NCBI RefSeq assembly: GCF_005049105.1
Contig: NZ_SUKA01000003.1
Location: 496,001 to 560,000 of the forward strand
Direction: 5' to 3'
Length of the DNA: 64,000 nucleotides
Origin: Sphingobacterium alkalisoli
GTDB lineage: Bacteria; Bacteroidota; Bacteroidia; Sphingobacteriales; Sphingobacteriaceae
Part shown: positions 34,327 to 43,799 of the stretch, one piece after another
Position numbering within the stretch: position 1 is the first letter of the stretch
Layout: each line of letters starts with the position of its first letter
The notes under the pieces: model-generated
What the model saw: only the letters and a program-made list of their open reading frames with translations
What the model was told of the DNA's origin: nothing
Databases searched by the model: none
Made by a program: the position numbers and the translations under genes

Positions 34327-36546
34327 ATGAAAAAAAAAGTATTTCCGTTTCTTATCCTCATTACAATACTTTGTCTTACAATAACTTCCCGAGCGCAGGA
34401 CACGAACAAATTTAACCTGGGATTTGAAGATAAGAAAGTAAATGAAAGCCTCCCAACAGGTTGGTTTAAATGGAATAATTATGACCTGTCCATCGATTCG
34501 TCCGCTCTTTCGGGAAATTTCGCAGGAAAGATAACCTCGGACCCGGGGGGTAACAGCTTCGGTTGTATTGTATACAGTATTCCAGCCAATTACGATGGCC
34601 GAACAATCCAGCTGGAGGGAAACATAAAAATAAAAGATGTTGATGGCTTTGCTGGACTGTTGCTGCGCATTGATGGCAACGGTGAATTGCTTGCTCTTGA
34701 TAACATGCAGAGTCAGCAAGTCAAGGGTACAAAAGACTGGCAGAAATATAGCATAACATTACCCTATCCCGAGTACGGAGAAACTATTTACGTGGCAGGC
34801 ATATTATCTGGCAAAGGAGAAGCCTGGTTTGACGACTTTGTCGTAAAGATCGATAGTCAGGATATTCAGACGTTGCAGGAGATTCAAAAACAAATGCCCA
34901 AAGCACTCACCGATAAAGAATTTGATAACGGTTCATTGGTCGAACTCCAGGAACTAAGCGCACAACAATTAGACGATCTTGAATTGTTGGGAAAGATTTG
35001 GGGATTTTTAAAATATCACCATCCAGAGATAGCCAAAGGCAATTTCAATTGGGATTACGAATTGTTTCGGTTTGTTCCAAATTATCTCCTTAACAAAGGA
35101 AAAGTAGAGCGAGACAAGATGCTTGTTCATTGGATCAGTTCGTTGGGCGAAGTCAAATCCTGCCAAAATTGCGTTACTACAGCGAGCAATGCTTTTTTAA
35201 GGGCCGACTTAGGTTGGGTCGAGAAACAGACCGAAAACCTCAAAAATGCGCTAAAGCATGTCTATAAAAATCGACAATCTGAAAAGCAACATTACGTCAG
35301 CTGGCATCCAAATGTTGGAAACCCCGATTTCAAAAATGAAAAATCCTATGCGATGACTTCTTATCCCGATGACGGATTCAGATTGCTATCATTGTTCAGA
35401 TATTGGAACATCGTAAATTACCTCTTCCCTTACCGACACCTAACAGACAAGAATTGGGATATGACATTATCCGAATACCTGCCAATGTTTATACAAGCAA
35501 AAGATGAATTAGCTTACGAACTAGCTGTACTCCAGATCATAGCCGAAGTAAACGATACACACGCTACTCTTTGGGAAGGAGGAGATAAAATCGCCGAATG
35601 GAAAGGAAAAAACTACGCGCCCTTCCGGGTACGCTTTATTGAAGAAAAGCTTACGGTAACCGACTTTTTCTATCCCGAACTGCAAGAAAGAACCGGGCTC
35701 ACCGTTGGCGACGTTATCCATAGCATTGACGGAAAAAAGATAGACGATATCATAACCAAACAAACACCCTATTATCCCGCTTCCAACAAACCGACACAGC
35801 TACGTAATATGGCTTACGACCTATTGCGATCAAATAAGGAATCCATAACGATCGAATTTACATCTGTTAGTGGCCAAAAACAAACGAAGATCTTGGCGCT
35901 TTATTCGAGTGACAGCCTTAGGACGTTCACCCGGATTAACCAAAAACCGCCTGAATCTTATAAGATGCTCGAAGATAGCATCGGATATATTACTTTACAA
36001 ACGATCAAAGATGATGATATACCGTTAATAAAGCAACACTTTAAAGATGCAAAGGGCATTATTATCGACATCCGTAATTATCCGGCTCCATTTACGCTCT
36101 TTAGTCTCGGTTCGTATTTCCTGTCATCTCCGACTTCATTCGTTAAATTTACAAGCTCAGTTGCTAATAATCCTGGCGAGTTTATCTTTAGAAAAGGTGC
36201 TGATATACCAAATGACAATAAAAGCTATGCCGGTCCAGTCGTCGTTCTGTTAAATGAGACCTCACAGAGTGCGGCTGAGTACGCGGCGATGTCTCTCCAA
36301 GCAGGACAAAACACAACAGTGATCGGGAGTACTACGGCTGGAGCAGATGGCAATGTTTCTCGATTTTATCTTCCAGGTGGTCTCGGTACTGCAATTTCGG
36401 GGATAGGCGTGTATTATCCGGATGGTACTGAAACGCAGCGTGTAGGAATTATTCCGGACATCGAGGTTAAACCGACTATCGAGGGCATACGAAATGGAAA
36501 AGACGAATTGCTTGAACAGGCGATCGAATTTATAAAGGGCAAATAA
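34327..36546 (+). CDS. S41-family peptidase, second copy
   Basis: I start at the ATG at 34327, which opens a signal peptide (MKKKVFPFLILITI, cleavage near SRAQ); the longer frame from 34270 overlaps the AraC-relic spacer. The 739-residue product has the same layout as the first copy: jelly-roll-like N-terminus, LLGKIWGFLKYHHPEIAKG, PDZ-like GDVIHSIDGKKIDDI, GIIIDIRNYP, and VVLLNETSQSAAEYAAMS with the Ser nucleophile, then GSTTAGADGNVS. The best divergence is in residues ~280-320 and ~610-640. MepB follows after 18 bases. Confidence 0.9.
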   Translation: MKKKVFPFLILITILCLTITSRAQDTNKFNLGFEDKKVNESLPTGWFKWNNYDLSIDSSALSGNFAGKITSDPGGNSFGCIVYSIPANYDGRTIQLEGNIKIKDVDGFAGLLLRIDGNGELLALDNMQSQQVKGTKDWQKYSITLPYPEYGETIYVAGILSGKGEAWFDDFVVKIDSQDIQTLQEIQKQMPKALTDKEFDNGSLVELQELSAQQLDDLELLGKIWGFLKYHHPEIAKGNFNWDYELFRFVPNYLLNKGKVERDKMLVHWISSLGEVKSCQNCVTTASNAFLRADLGWVEKQTENLKNALKHVYKNRQSEKQHYVSWHPNVGNPDFKNEKSYAMTSYPDDGFRLLSLFRYWNIVNYLFPYRHLTDKNWDMTLSEYLPMFIQAKDELAYELAVLQIIAEVNDTHATLWEGGDKIAEWKGKNYAPFRVRFIEEKLTVTDFFYPELQERTGLTVGDVIHSIDGKKIDDIITKQTPYYPASNKPTQLRNMAYDLLRSNKESITIEFTSVSGQKQTKILALYSSDSLRTFTRINQKPPESYKMLEDSIGYITLQTIKDDDIPLIKQHFKDAKGIIIDIRNYPAPFTLFSLGSYFLSSPTSFVKFTSSVANNPGEFIFRKGADIPNDNKSYAGPVVVLLNETSQSAAEYAAMSLQAGQNTTVIGSTTAGADGNVSRFYLPGGLGTAISGIGVYYPDGTETQRVGIIPDIEVKPTIEGIRNGKDELLEQAIEFIKGK

Positions 36547-36564
36547 TAGCATTACCTTTGCAGC

Positions 36565-37071
36565 ATGACGGATGAACTACGGGTATTAGAACAGATCTTA
36601 TTCGAGCCACTTGGCCTAAGTGTTAACGCCCTTGAAGCGGATCAAGAAGCCGAGGAATATAGTGGATACAACTTCCGATTGAATGCCATGGCCGTTAAAT
36701 ACCGTAAGGCTAAAATAACGCCAAAGAAAGTCGGGCAGTTTGTTACGCTCTGGAAAAGAGGCGCAGATGGACAAACCCAGCCTTTTCAACTTGATGATCC
36801 TTTTGATTGCTACATTATAGCTGTTCGGCAGGATCATCAATTGGGTATATTTATTTTCCCAAAGGCGGCACTCGCTGGTAAACAGATCCTCAGTAGTGCG
36901 CAAAAAGAAGGCAAGCGGGGCTTCCGCCTCTACCCTGCCTGGGACACGCCAACAAATCGCCAAGCGCTAGCTAGCCAAAAGTGGCAATGTGAATACTTTT
37001 ACGATTTGACGAATAGCAACGAAGTTCCTATGGAAAAGATCAGCGCCCATTTGAAATGGGAAGCACATTAA
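36565..37071 (+). CDS. MepB family protein
   Basis: A 168-residue soluble protein. It has the MepB pattern: FNFRLN-like YSGYNFRLNAMAVKYRKAKITPKK, GQFVTLWKR, DPFDCYIIAV, GIFIFPKAAL and the RGFRLYPAWD segment. MepB was named from the Staphylococcus mepRAB operon, where its function is unknown. It lies 18 bases after the second S41 gene and 15 before the DUF1080 gene, probably co-transcribed. A relic of its 5' end lies after the first S41 gene. Confidence 0.85.
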   Translation: MTDELRVLEQILFEPLGLSVNALEADQEAEEYSGYNFRLNAMAVKYRKAKITPKKVGQFVTLWKRGADGQTQPFQLDDPFDCYIIAVRQDHQLGIFIFPKAALAGKQILSSAQKEGKRGFRLYPAWDTPTNRQALASQKWQCEYFYDLTNSNEVPMEKISAHLKWEAH

Positions 37072-37086
37072 TTATCTTAGCAGCCT

Positions 37087-37806
37087 ATGAAACTTTTATA
37101 CTACTGTATAGCTGCACTTTTTATCATTGGCTGCACGTCGAACGAACAAGGCATCAATACACTGAGCTCCGCCCAGCAGCGCGAGGGATGGAAGCTTTTG
37201 TTCGACGGGAAAAGCCTAAATGGCTGGCACCTGTACAATCTGGGCGATACCTCATCGAAATGGACCGTTAAAGATGGGGAGCTTATCTGCGATCCTCGAA
37301 AACCGGACGGTGTCTTTGCGGATCTGGTTGCCGATAGCAGTTACCATGATTTCGAATTACTATTTGACTGGAAAGTGGCAAAAGGTGGAAATAGTGGTGT
37401 ATTTATCAATGTCGAAGAAGAAGCGAAGTATGCCGCAACATTTGCAACAGGACTTGAAATGCAACTTCTGGACAATGCGCATGCGGAAGAACGTCACAAA
37501 AAAGATTCGACCCATTGGGCGGGTTGTCTGTACGGTGTGGATTGTAAGGCTGCAGATTCTAACCCCGCGCCATATAACAGCTGGAATCGAAGCCGGATAA
37601 AACAGCAGAACGGCATAGTGAGCTTTTGGCTCAACGACAAGCTCACCTTTACATCGGATATTAACAGCATAACATTTAAACAACAAGTTGCAGATAGCCA
37701 CATGAAAGCGTATCCAGATTTTGCGACCTACAGTAACGGTAAGATTGCTTTGCAAAACCATACCGACTCCATTGCATTTCGAAATATTTTTATAAAGCCA
37801 TTGTAA
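37087..37806 (+). CDS. DUF1080 (3-keto-disaccharide hydrolase-like) lipoprotein
   Basis: A 239-residue lipoprotein (lipobox FIIGC, Cys ~16). The DUF1080 landmarks are present: GWKLLFDGKSLNGWHLY, KWTVKDGELIC, YHDFELLFDWKVAKGGNSGVF, LEMQLLDN and a final ALQNHTDSIAFRNIFIKP strand. Members bind or cleave sugars; some act on 3-keto-glycosides. It starts 15 bases after MepB and ends the plus-strand run. A surface carbohydrate role is inferred from the family. Confidence 0.88.
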   Translation: MKLLYYCIAALFIIGCTSNEQGINTLSSAQQREGWKLLFDGKSLNGWHLYNLGDTSSKWTVKDGELICDPRKPDGVFADLVADSSYHDFELLFDWKVAKGGNSGVFINVEEEAKYAATFATGLEMQLLDNAHAEERHKKDSTHWAGCLYGVDCKAADSNPAPYNSWNRSRIKQQNGIVSFWLNDKLTFTSDINSITFKQQVADSHMKAYPDFATYSNGKIALQNHTDSIAFRNIFIKPL

Positions 37807-37960
37807 TCCTCGGCGAACCACAAAACTATCTTACTTTTCGAAACCTGTTAAATCAAGAAATCGGAACTGGACAAGTCCACGTATGATTTGTGCTATACCT
37901 TTGTTTTAGACAATCGGTACTAATTAAGTAACCGTATCTAGAAATAAAGATATAGCAAAA

Positions 37961-38614
37961 ATGAAAACAAGAAAAAGACATATAATTGGTTATAGCCTGC
38001 AGATTTTTCTGATGATCTTTTGGCTGTACGTTGCACTGGATAAATTGTGGGGACTAAAAGCTTTCCACGTTTCATTACTGCGGCAACCCTTTCCGAATTG
38101 GTGGGCAGATATCCTATATTGGGCGCTTCCTTTGACGGAGTTGGTAATAGCGTTACTACTTGCGTTCGTGGCGTCATCGCGAGGAAAGGATGACCGACGC
38201 AATCTTTTAAATAAACAAAGATTGCTTCCTCGCTTCGCTCATCGCAATGACGTGGTTTTTAATCCCTACCTCCTTTCCGCCCTACTCCTATTGATCTTTA
38301 CCATATACATCGCTTTAGGTGTAGCCGGTCTTTACGCCAAAAAGCCCTGTGGATGCGCTTCGGTATTTTCTGGACTATCATGGGAATGGCACCTGCTGGT
38401 GAATATAGTGTTATTGGGGCTATCGACCCTCGGTTGGTACTTGAGTGGCCCAACCAACCCAATCGATACAGCTATACGCTATAAAAAATCCATCAAGCTG
38501 TTTCGTACCTTCCTATTGTTTGTCTCGATACCGGTCTACCATATTGTTTTAGTTGTTTATAGGCGTTTTCCAAGAAAGTTTGCTCCCTTCCCGGGTAGGC
38601 CGGTATGGGTATAA
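37961..38614 (+). CDS. MauE/DoxX-like membrane protein interrupted by an in-frame REP element
   Basis: A 217-residue membrane protein with four segments (~12-30, 48-68, 96-120, 138-155). The CGCAS motif after the third segment and VALDKLWGLKAF match the MauE-like family that handles redox partners in Bacteroidota. Between segments two and three, residues ~71-97 (SSRGKDDRRN ... AHRNDVV) are the translation of an 81-bp REP-like repeat, 27 codons with no frame break. It sits by a small exported protein and the TlpA/SusC/SusD genes, a common grouping. Confidence 0.72.
   Translation: MKTRKRHIIGYSLQIFLMIFWLYVALDKLWGLKAFHVSLLRQPFPNWWADILYWALPLTELVIALLLAFVASSRGKDDRRNLLNKQRLLPRFAHRNDVVFNPYLLSALLLLIFTIYIALGVAGLYAKKPCGCASVFSGLSWEWHLLVNIVLLGLSTLGWYLSGPTNPIDTAIRYKKSIKLFRTFLLFVSIPVYHIVLVVYRRFPRKFAPFPGRPVWV
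38172..38252. repeat. REP-like palindromic element inside the MauE-like gene
   Basis: 81 bp with inverted ends (GTCATCGCGAGGAAAGG ... CTCATCGCAATGACG) and inner arms CGCAATCTTT / AAAGATTGC. Same shape as elements at 21183 and 45229. Its length is divisible by three and it contains no stop in the host frame. Confidence 0.8.
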
Positions 38615-38760
38615 ATTATGATACGTGCTGATATACCCCGTAAAAAGTATATCCGGGGCTTTAGTGATCACTCCACCCCGCTAAAGATCGAAGAGAGATC
38701 AAACTTGACATAAAGTTTTTTGAGGCAACCTTTTTTTGCTATTATAAAAAAGACCATAAG

Positions 38761-39135
38761 ATGAATAAATTCATCAAAACACAATTTTTAGCTATCGCAG
38801 CGGTAGTTACAATACTCGGATTCTCAGCATTTAAAATGGCTGATCAAGGAACAAAAAAAATATTAGCCCCGGTTACGATCTATTTTCACGGTGATCCAAC
38901 AAATCCCAGTGAGGTAGAAGACGAATCAAACTGGAGCGATACGCCAAACGGGCAGTCCTGCAGTGGAGAAAACCTGGCGTGTTCCATGGCGGTTGATACG
39001 GACGACCTGACATCGTCAGGTACATTGGATCCCAATAAGATACAGTTAGGTGCATCTCAGAGTCCTACCGGCTATACCCCAGAAAAGACCGGAGGTGAAA
39101 GCCCGACAGAACCCGAAATATCCAATCGAAACTAG
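38761..39135 (+). CDS. Small exported protein, DUF6520-like
   Basis: A 124-residue protein: an N-terminal hydrophobic export segment (FLAIAAVVTILGFSAFKMA), then a short polar mature part with two Cys (QSCSGENLACS) and a Ser/Thr/Pro-rich tail. This architecture and the neighbours (MauE-like gene before, TlpA-like/SusC/SusD genes after) match the small DUF6520-type proteins of Bacteroidota, whose function is unknown. A strong terminator follows its stop. Confidence 0.55.
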   Translation: MNKFIKTQFLAIAAVVTILGFSAFKMADQGTKKILAPVTIYFHGDPTNPSEVEDESNWSDTPNGQSCSGENLACSMAVDTDDLTSSGTLDPNKIQLGASQSPTGYTPEKTGGESPTEPEISNRN

Positions 39136-39155
39136 TAAGAATTCTTTTGGAGGGG

Positions 39156-39181
39156 AACCGTCCGCGCAAGCGCGGACGGTT
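39156..39181. terminator. Bidirectional GC-rich terminator
   Basis: Perfect 11-bp arms (39156-39166 and 39171-39181) with loop CAAG, followed by TTTCTTTG. It lies between the small exported protein gene and the convergent SusD gene. Confidence 0.9.
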
Positions 39182-39193
39182 TTCTTTGTTAAA

Positions 39194-40564
39194 CTAAATA
39201 GGATTTTGCGGCATACCAGATAGTTTGATCACGTCGTCTGGAATAGGTAACGCAAACCTATTGTCCCCAGGCATCAACGTATATTCTCTATCTTCTAGTT
39301 TTCTTTCTATCCGGATACTGCTTCCGGTCTCGTTCAGACGCTTTATGTCCATCCAACGTAGACCCCGGAAAATGAGTTCTTTCCTCCTCTCCTGCAATAT
39401 CAAGGTCAAAACTTCCTGATCGTTGTCGACGACCAAGGGTTGAAATGTATCATGTCTAAACCTATGTTTCAGCAGTATATTCAGATCCTTAAGAGCCTCC
39501 GCCGCTTTACCCATCCTTGCAGCGCATTCTGCCCGGATCAGGTACATTTCATTGGTCGCTATCCCGCCAAACATACGGTTGGCTGACGAGTAGCTACCCC
39601 GGTAAGATCGATACCCATCCGTGTTCAGCCTAAAATAGGCTACTTTTCGCAGATCGTCGTCACTGTACGAACCATATAGGTTGGTGTCTATCCTCAGATT
39701 ACTTTCTCCTATCTGCGGATTGGCTGTCGTCAGCTCGGCGTAAAATACAGTTTCACGGTTAAATCTCGAAAAAGGATAGGTAACGGCACTGTTCATATCA
39801 TCATTTTCATTAAAATCCAACAGCTGATCATTTACCTGCAATAATGCATTTGAATAATAATAAGCAGAATCGTAGCGGGCCATAGAAAGATATGTACGCG
39901 CCAAACTCCCATATACAGCACTTTTAGATGGTCTCATCACATGAGCTGTACTTGCAGGCACTAAATCTTCGGCCGCTTTCAGATCAGCCAATATTGCAGT
40001 GTACGATGCTGCCACCGATGACCTCGAAGAAGGATCGTTAAAATTTGCCGACGTACGTAAAACAATGCCCAGATCTTCTTCTGCCGTACCCGAATTGTAT
40101 GCTCTCGCATATGTCCACACCAAACTTAAATACTGCAACGCTCGAAAATAGAGCGCAGCTCCCTTTATCGCGTCAAAGGTGGCACTATTCGCCGGAGTAC
40201 GCTCTATCTGTCCTAACCTGTCCAATACCGTATTGGCATTAAAAACAGTATAGTACGCGCGCGCCCAGTCATTGTTGAAATTATAAACATAATTTTCCCA
40301 GACATAGGCCCGCTTCTGTTCGTCAGCAAGACTATTAAAGCTCGCTTGTTTCAAAAAGTAGTCATCCGCAGCCACCTCACCATATGCACAGATGTTAAAA
40401 TTCATGTTCTGCGAGGCATCGAGGATCTGCTGCAAGCTCTCCAAATCATCCGGCCTGACCAATCTGGCATCTGACTTCACGTTGAGGTACTTCTCGCAGG
40501 ATGGCAATAACGTACACAGGAGTACGCACATCAGCATTAATCGGTATTTTTTTATTGTTTTCAT
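39194..40564 (-). CDS. SusD/RagB family outer-membrane lipoprotein
   Basis: A 456-residue lipoprotein (lipobox LLPSC, Cys ~22) with the SusD signatures: YLNVKSDARLVRPDDLESLQQIL at the start, TPR-like helices (ALYFRALQYLSLVWTYARAYN, YGSLARTYLSMARYD), ATNEMYLIRAECAARMGK and the closing RRKELIFRGLRWMDIKRLN and LPIPDDVI. It works as the lid of the SusC transporter, capturing glycans or peptides. It follows SusC by 16 bases. The substrate is not shown; no glycoside hydrolase is adjacent. Confidence 0.95.
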   Translation of the reverse strand: MKTIKKYRLMLMCVLLCTLLPSCEKYLNVKSDARLVRPDDLESLQQILDASQNMNFNICAYGEVAADDYFLKQASFNSLADEQKRAYVWENYVYNFNNDWARAYYTVFNANTVLDRLGQIERTPANSATFDAIKGAALYFRALQYLSLVWTYARAYNSGTAEEDLGIVLRTSANFNDPSSRSSVAASYTAILADLKAAEDLVPASTAHVMRPSKSAVYGSLARTYLSMARYDSAYYYSNALLQVNDQLLDFNENDDMNSAVTYPFSRFNRETVFYAELTTANPQIGESNLRIDTNLYGSYSDDDLRKVAYFRLNTDGYRSYRGSYSSANRMFGGIATNEMYLIRAECAARMGKAAEALKDLNILLKHRFRHDTFQPLVVDNDQEVLTLILQERRKELIFRGLRWMDIKRLNETGSSIRIERKLEDREYTLMPGDNRFALPIPDDVIKLSGMPQNPI

Positions 40565-40580
40565 CGTGTTCTGTTAGGAG

Positions 40581-43500
40581 TTAATAATCTATCTGAATAC
40601 CCAAAGAAAATGTCGTCGGTGGAGTCAGGCGATACGCAAACTCTGGATCTATCCCCTTTTTATTGGCTGTCCATAAGAGCCCGAGATTGGCAACGTTGCC
40701 ATACAAACGACTATTGATCTGTTTGCCGCCCAGCATCAAGCCCTTGTGCCATGATGCAGTAATATATTCTAAACGGAGGTGATCTGCCCGATGTATATTT
40801 ATCTCGGCCTGCCCATAAAAACTGTCTCTGTTAGATTTTAAAGGGTATTGCATACCGGGAACATCTGTACTGTTTTCATCTCCGGGGGCCTGCCAACGCT
40901 CCTCGAAATCAGGATATACCGTACCATTGCTGAACAGGCTGGTATAGGAAGTAACCGGCTTCCGAAAGTAATAATTGCCTCTAAAGCTGACGTTGAAGGT
41001 GAACGAAAAATCTTTCCATCCAAATGAATTGATCATGGATCCAAAAATCTGAGGTTTCGCGGAACCGTAGAAAACGATGCTGCCACTGTCTTCCCCCTCG
41101 TACAGGGACTGCGTATTTATGCCGATGTAGTTCGTGCTTGGTGCGCCATCCAACATACCCATAGGATCGCCTTCCTCGTTGAGACCAAGCCATCTGAATC
41201 CGGCAAGCGCATTAAGCGGCATACCGACAATCGGTGTTATCGTATTACCGTTGCTCAAAAATGAACTCACGCCGGAGTTGACGGTATTATAGTATTCTAC
41301 TGTTTTATTTCTGTTTAAATTCAGGATATACCGGGTATCCCATTTAAACACACGATCGATATTCTTAACATTTAAGGTAATATCCCAGCCTCTCCCTTCC
41401 ATTCTGCCCACATTTTTTGTCACGGTACTCTGTCTGCCCCATGCCGTGTAATCGAAAGCTGTCAAGCCGTAGAGGTCACGTCCATCTTTAATATAATGAT
41501 CAAACGAGCCACTGATCCTACCGTTAAATACCGAAAAGTCCAATCCAAAATTCAGGGTGGAAATTTTTTCCCACCGTAGCTCAGGATCATTTATTGTGCC
41601 TATGGTCAGTGCGGGGAACAACGTGTAGGTACCGGTTGTTATGCTTGCCACAGGATCTGGTGTCTTACGCAGATCGACATTTCCGCTATAGCCAAACGTG
41701 GTCCTAAATTTTAGCCGGTCCATGAATTCCCATTTGAGAAATTCTTCATTCGCTGCATCCCATGACCCTCCGATGGACCACAGCGGAGACCATTTATCGT
41801 TCGTAGCGGCACCAAATATATTACCTCCGTCCCTTCTGATACTTCCGGAGAGTGCGTATCTATTTTTGAAGATATAGCTTCCGTTACCATATAATGATAC
41901 GAACCTGTTTATGCGTCTTGAGTACAGGGGATGGCCGGTGATCGTCCGCGCCTGGTTTGTGGGGTTGATTCGAAATGTTTTTACGTGGTCTACGGGCGCT
42001 GTCCGCAACGGATCATCATTATAACCGTATGCTGTAAAGCTGTTCCCTTCTGTCAGAATTTGGCGGATCTCCGCTCCAACAATTCCCACGATCCGATGGT
42101 CGCCCCTGGTCTCATTCAGGTTCAACTGACTCCGTGCTGTGTACGAAGAGACCCTTGCATTATCCTGATCCTTTATCCCACCGACTGGAACATTATATTT
42201 TACAGCTCCGGTATTGGGATCTACTTCGGTAAACTGGTTTATATATCTCCGGGCATAATGGCTGTCCTGCTGATACAGATTGATCTGATCCACTGTCTGC
42301 TGTTGATATTGCACACTCGTATTGAGATCGAGCATACGCAGCAGCTTATAGCGCACCGCTACTGTAGCATACAATTCGTTTCGGACTGCATTGATTTTCG
42401 CATTTCTGTAATCCGAAAGCGGGTAATACGCCCAGCCCTGAAATCCACTGGCATATCTATCCTCCAAAACAAGTTGCCTGTAATCCATAAAAAAAGGTAT
42501 TTCACCACCAATTTGGTCAGTAAACTGTAGGTACGGAACTCGCTTGCCATTAAAAGACAATGACTCGTAAGCTGGTGTTCCCGATTCATTGTCTGCACGG
42601 GTATAAAGAACATTCAGGTCGATCTGCAATTTATCGGTCGGCCTGTAACTGTTGGTAAGCTGCAGATTTATCTTTCTGTCCCGTACGCTGTTTTCATTCC
42701 GCGCCCCGGTATAACCCACCGAGAGCCCATAGGTATTCCGCTGTGCGCCTCCTGTTAAATTCAGGCTGTACTGATTGGAAAATGGTGTGGTATAAAAATT
42801 ATCTGCATAGGCAGCTCTTCCGTCCTGTAGCAGCAGGTTCTGAATGGCCGCGGCGGAGTCCGAAGCCGTTATCAATCCCAGGCACCGTCTGTCAAAAATA
42901 TCGATGGCAGGTGTGACGGCCATGTAATCCAGTCCTTTGACGATCCAGTCGTAATATCCGTTATGGTAGAGCATCTCCTCCGTTTTGATAAAATCGGCAT
43001 TGTCCAACTGATAGATCTGGTGCAGATCAGGTTTGTTCCGCCATATCATTGTGCTGTTAAAGGATACGCTGGTGGGCGAATCTACCGAAAAAGCACCTTT
43101 CTTTGAGGTTATTACTATTACGCCATTACCCGCTCTCGCCCCCCAGATGGAGCTGGCGGCAGCATCTTTCAAAATCGTGACCGATTCGATGCTATTGGGG
43201 TCGATGTTGTTGATATCGCCTTCGTATATAAAGCCGTCCAATACCACTAGTGGATCCAGATTACCGTTTATGGTGCTCAGACCGCGCACGGAGACATTCA
43301 GCTTCTGCCGGTCGGGACTTACTATAGGCTGGTTGTCAAAACGTATACCTGCGGTGACATTGTTCAGCCGCTGTAAGATATTGGTGCCGGTCTGTTGGTT
43401 CAGGGTTTCTTTGGAAACTACCTCCACAGCTCCCGTCACTTCGTTGGGTTTCAGCGTCTGGTATCCCGTCTGTATGTTCACTTCTTGCAGTTGGTTTATG

Positions 43501-43799
43501 ATCTCCTGTAGATATACGGTAAAGGGCTGCTGCGTAGGATCAAAAACCACTACGGTATCCCGGTGGCCCATGGAAGAAATCTTTAACGAAACCGGATATT
43601 CGCGGGCAGCAATATTAAAATAACCTTTGTTGTCGGTGACAGTAATATGTAAGCCGTTTATATCGTCGATCCGCGCGCCTTCCACCGGATGTTGCGTGCC
43701 TGCAGACAAAATTCTCCCCTGTAACGGGGCCTTGCCTGTCTGCCCACTAACTGTAAGCAGGGTAGTAAAGAATAATAGTACACACATTAACGCTTTCAT
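40581..43799 (-). CDS. SusC/RagA TonB-linked outer-membrane transporter
   Basis: A 1072-residue transporter: signal peptide (cleavage near VSGQ), CarboxypepD_reg-like domain (~25-110), TonB box and plug (LNQQTGTNILQRLNNVTAGIRFD, NVSVRGLSTINGNLDPLVVLDGFIYEGDINNIDPNSI in pieces) with the SusC signature NGVIVITSKKG, then a long barrel. Its start overlaps the TlpA-like gene stop by 4 bases (ATGA), so the two are translationally coupled. With SusD it forms an uptake complex. Confidence 0.95.
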   Translation of the reverse strand: MKALMCVLLFFTTLLTVSGQTGKAPLQGRILSAGTQHPVEGARIDDINGLHITVTDNKGYFNIAAREYPVSLKISSMGHRDTVVVFDPTQQPFTVYLQEIINQLQEVNIQTGYQTLKPNEVTGAVEVVSKETLNQQTGTNILQRLNNVTAGIRFDNQPIVSPDRQKLNVSVRGLSTINGNLDPLVVLDGFIYEGDINNIDPNSIESVTILKDAAASSIWGARAGNGVIVITSKKGAFSVDSPTSVSFNSTMIWRNKPDLHQIYQLDNADFIKTEEMLYHNGYYDWIVKGLDYMAVTPAIDIFDRRCLGLITASDSAAAIQNLLLQDGRAAYADNFYTTPFSNQYSLNLTGGAQRNTYGLSVGYTGARNENSVRDRKINLQLTNSYRPTDKLQIDLNVLYTRADNESGTPAYESLSFNGKRVPYLQFTDQIGGEIPFFMDYRQLVLEDRYASGFQGWAYYPLSDYRNAKINAVRNELYATVAVRYKLLRMLDLNTSVQYQQQTVDQINLYQQDSHYARRYINQFTEVDPNTGAVKYNVPVGGIKDQDNARVSSYTARSQLNLNETRGDHRIVGIVGAEIRQILTEGNSFTAYGYNDDPLRTAPVDHVKTFRINPTNQARTITGHPLYSRRINRFVSLYGNGSYIFKNRYALSGSIRRDGGNIFGAATNDKWSPLWSIGGSWDAANEEFLKWEFMDRLKFRTTFGYSGNVDLRKTPDPVASITTGTYTLFPALTIGTINDPELRWEKISTLNFGLDFSVFNGRISGSFDHYIKDGRDLYGLTAFDYTAWGRQSTVTKNVGRMEGRGWDITLNVKNIDRVFKWDTRYILNLNRNKTVEYYNTVNSGVSSFLSNGNTITPIVGMPLNALAGFRWLGLNEEGDPMGMLDGAPSTNYIGINTQSLYEGEDSGSIVFYGSAKPQIFGSMINSFGWKDFSFTFNVSFRGNYYFRKPVTSYTSLFSNGTVYPDFEERWQAPGDENSTDVPGMQYPLKSNRDSFYGQAEINIHRADHLRLEYITASWHKGLMLGGKQINSRLYGNVANLGLLWTANKKGIDPEFAYRLTPPTTFSLGIQIDY

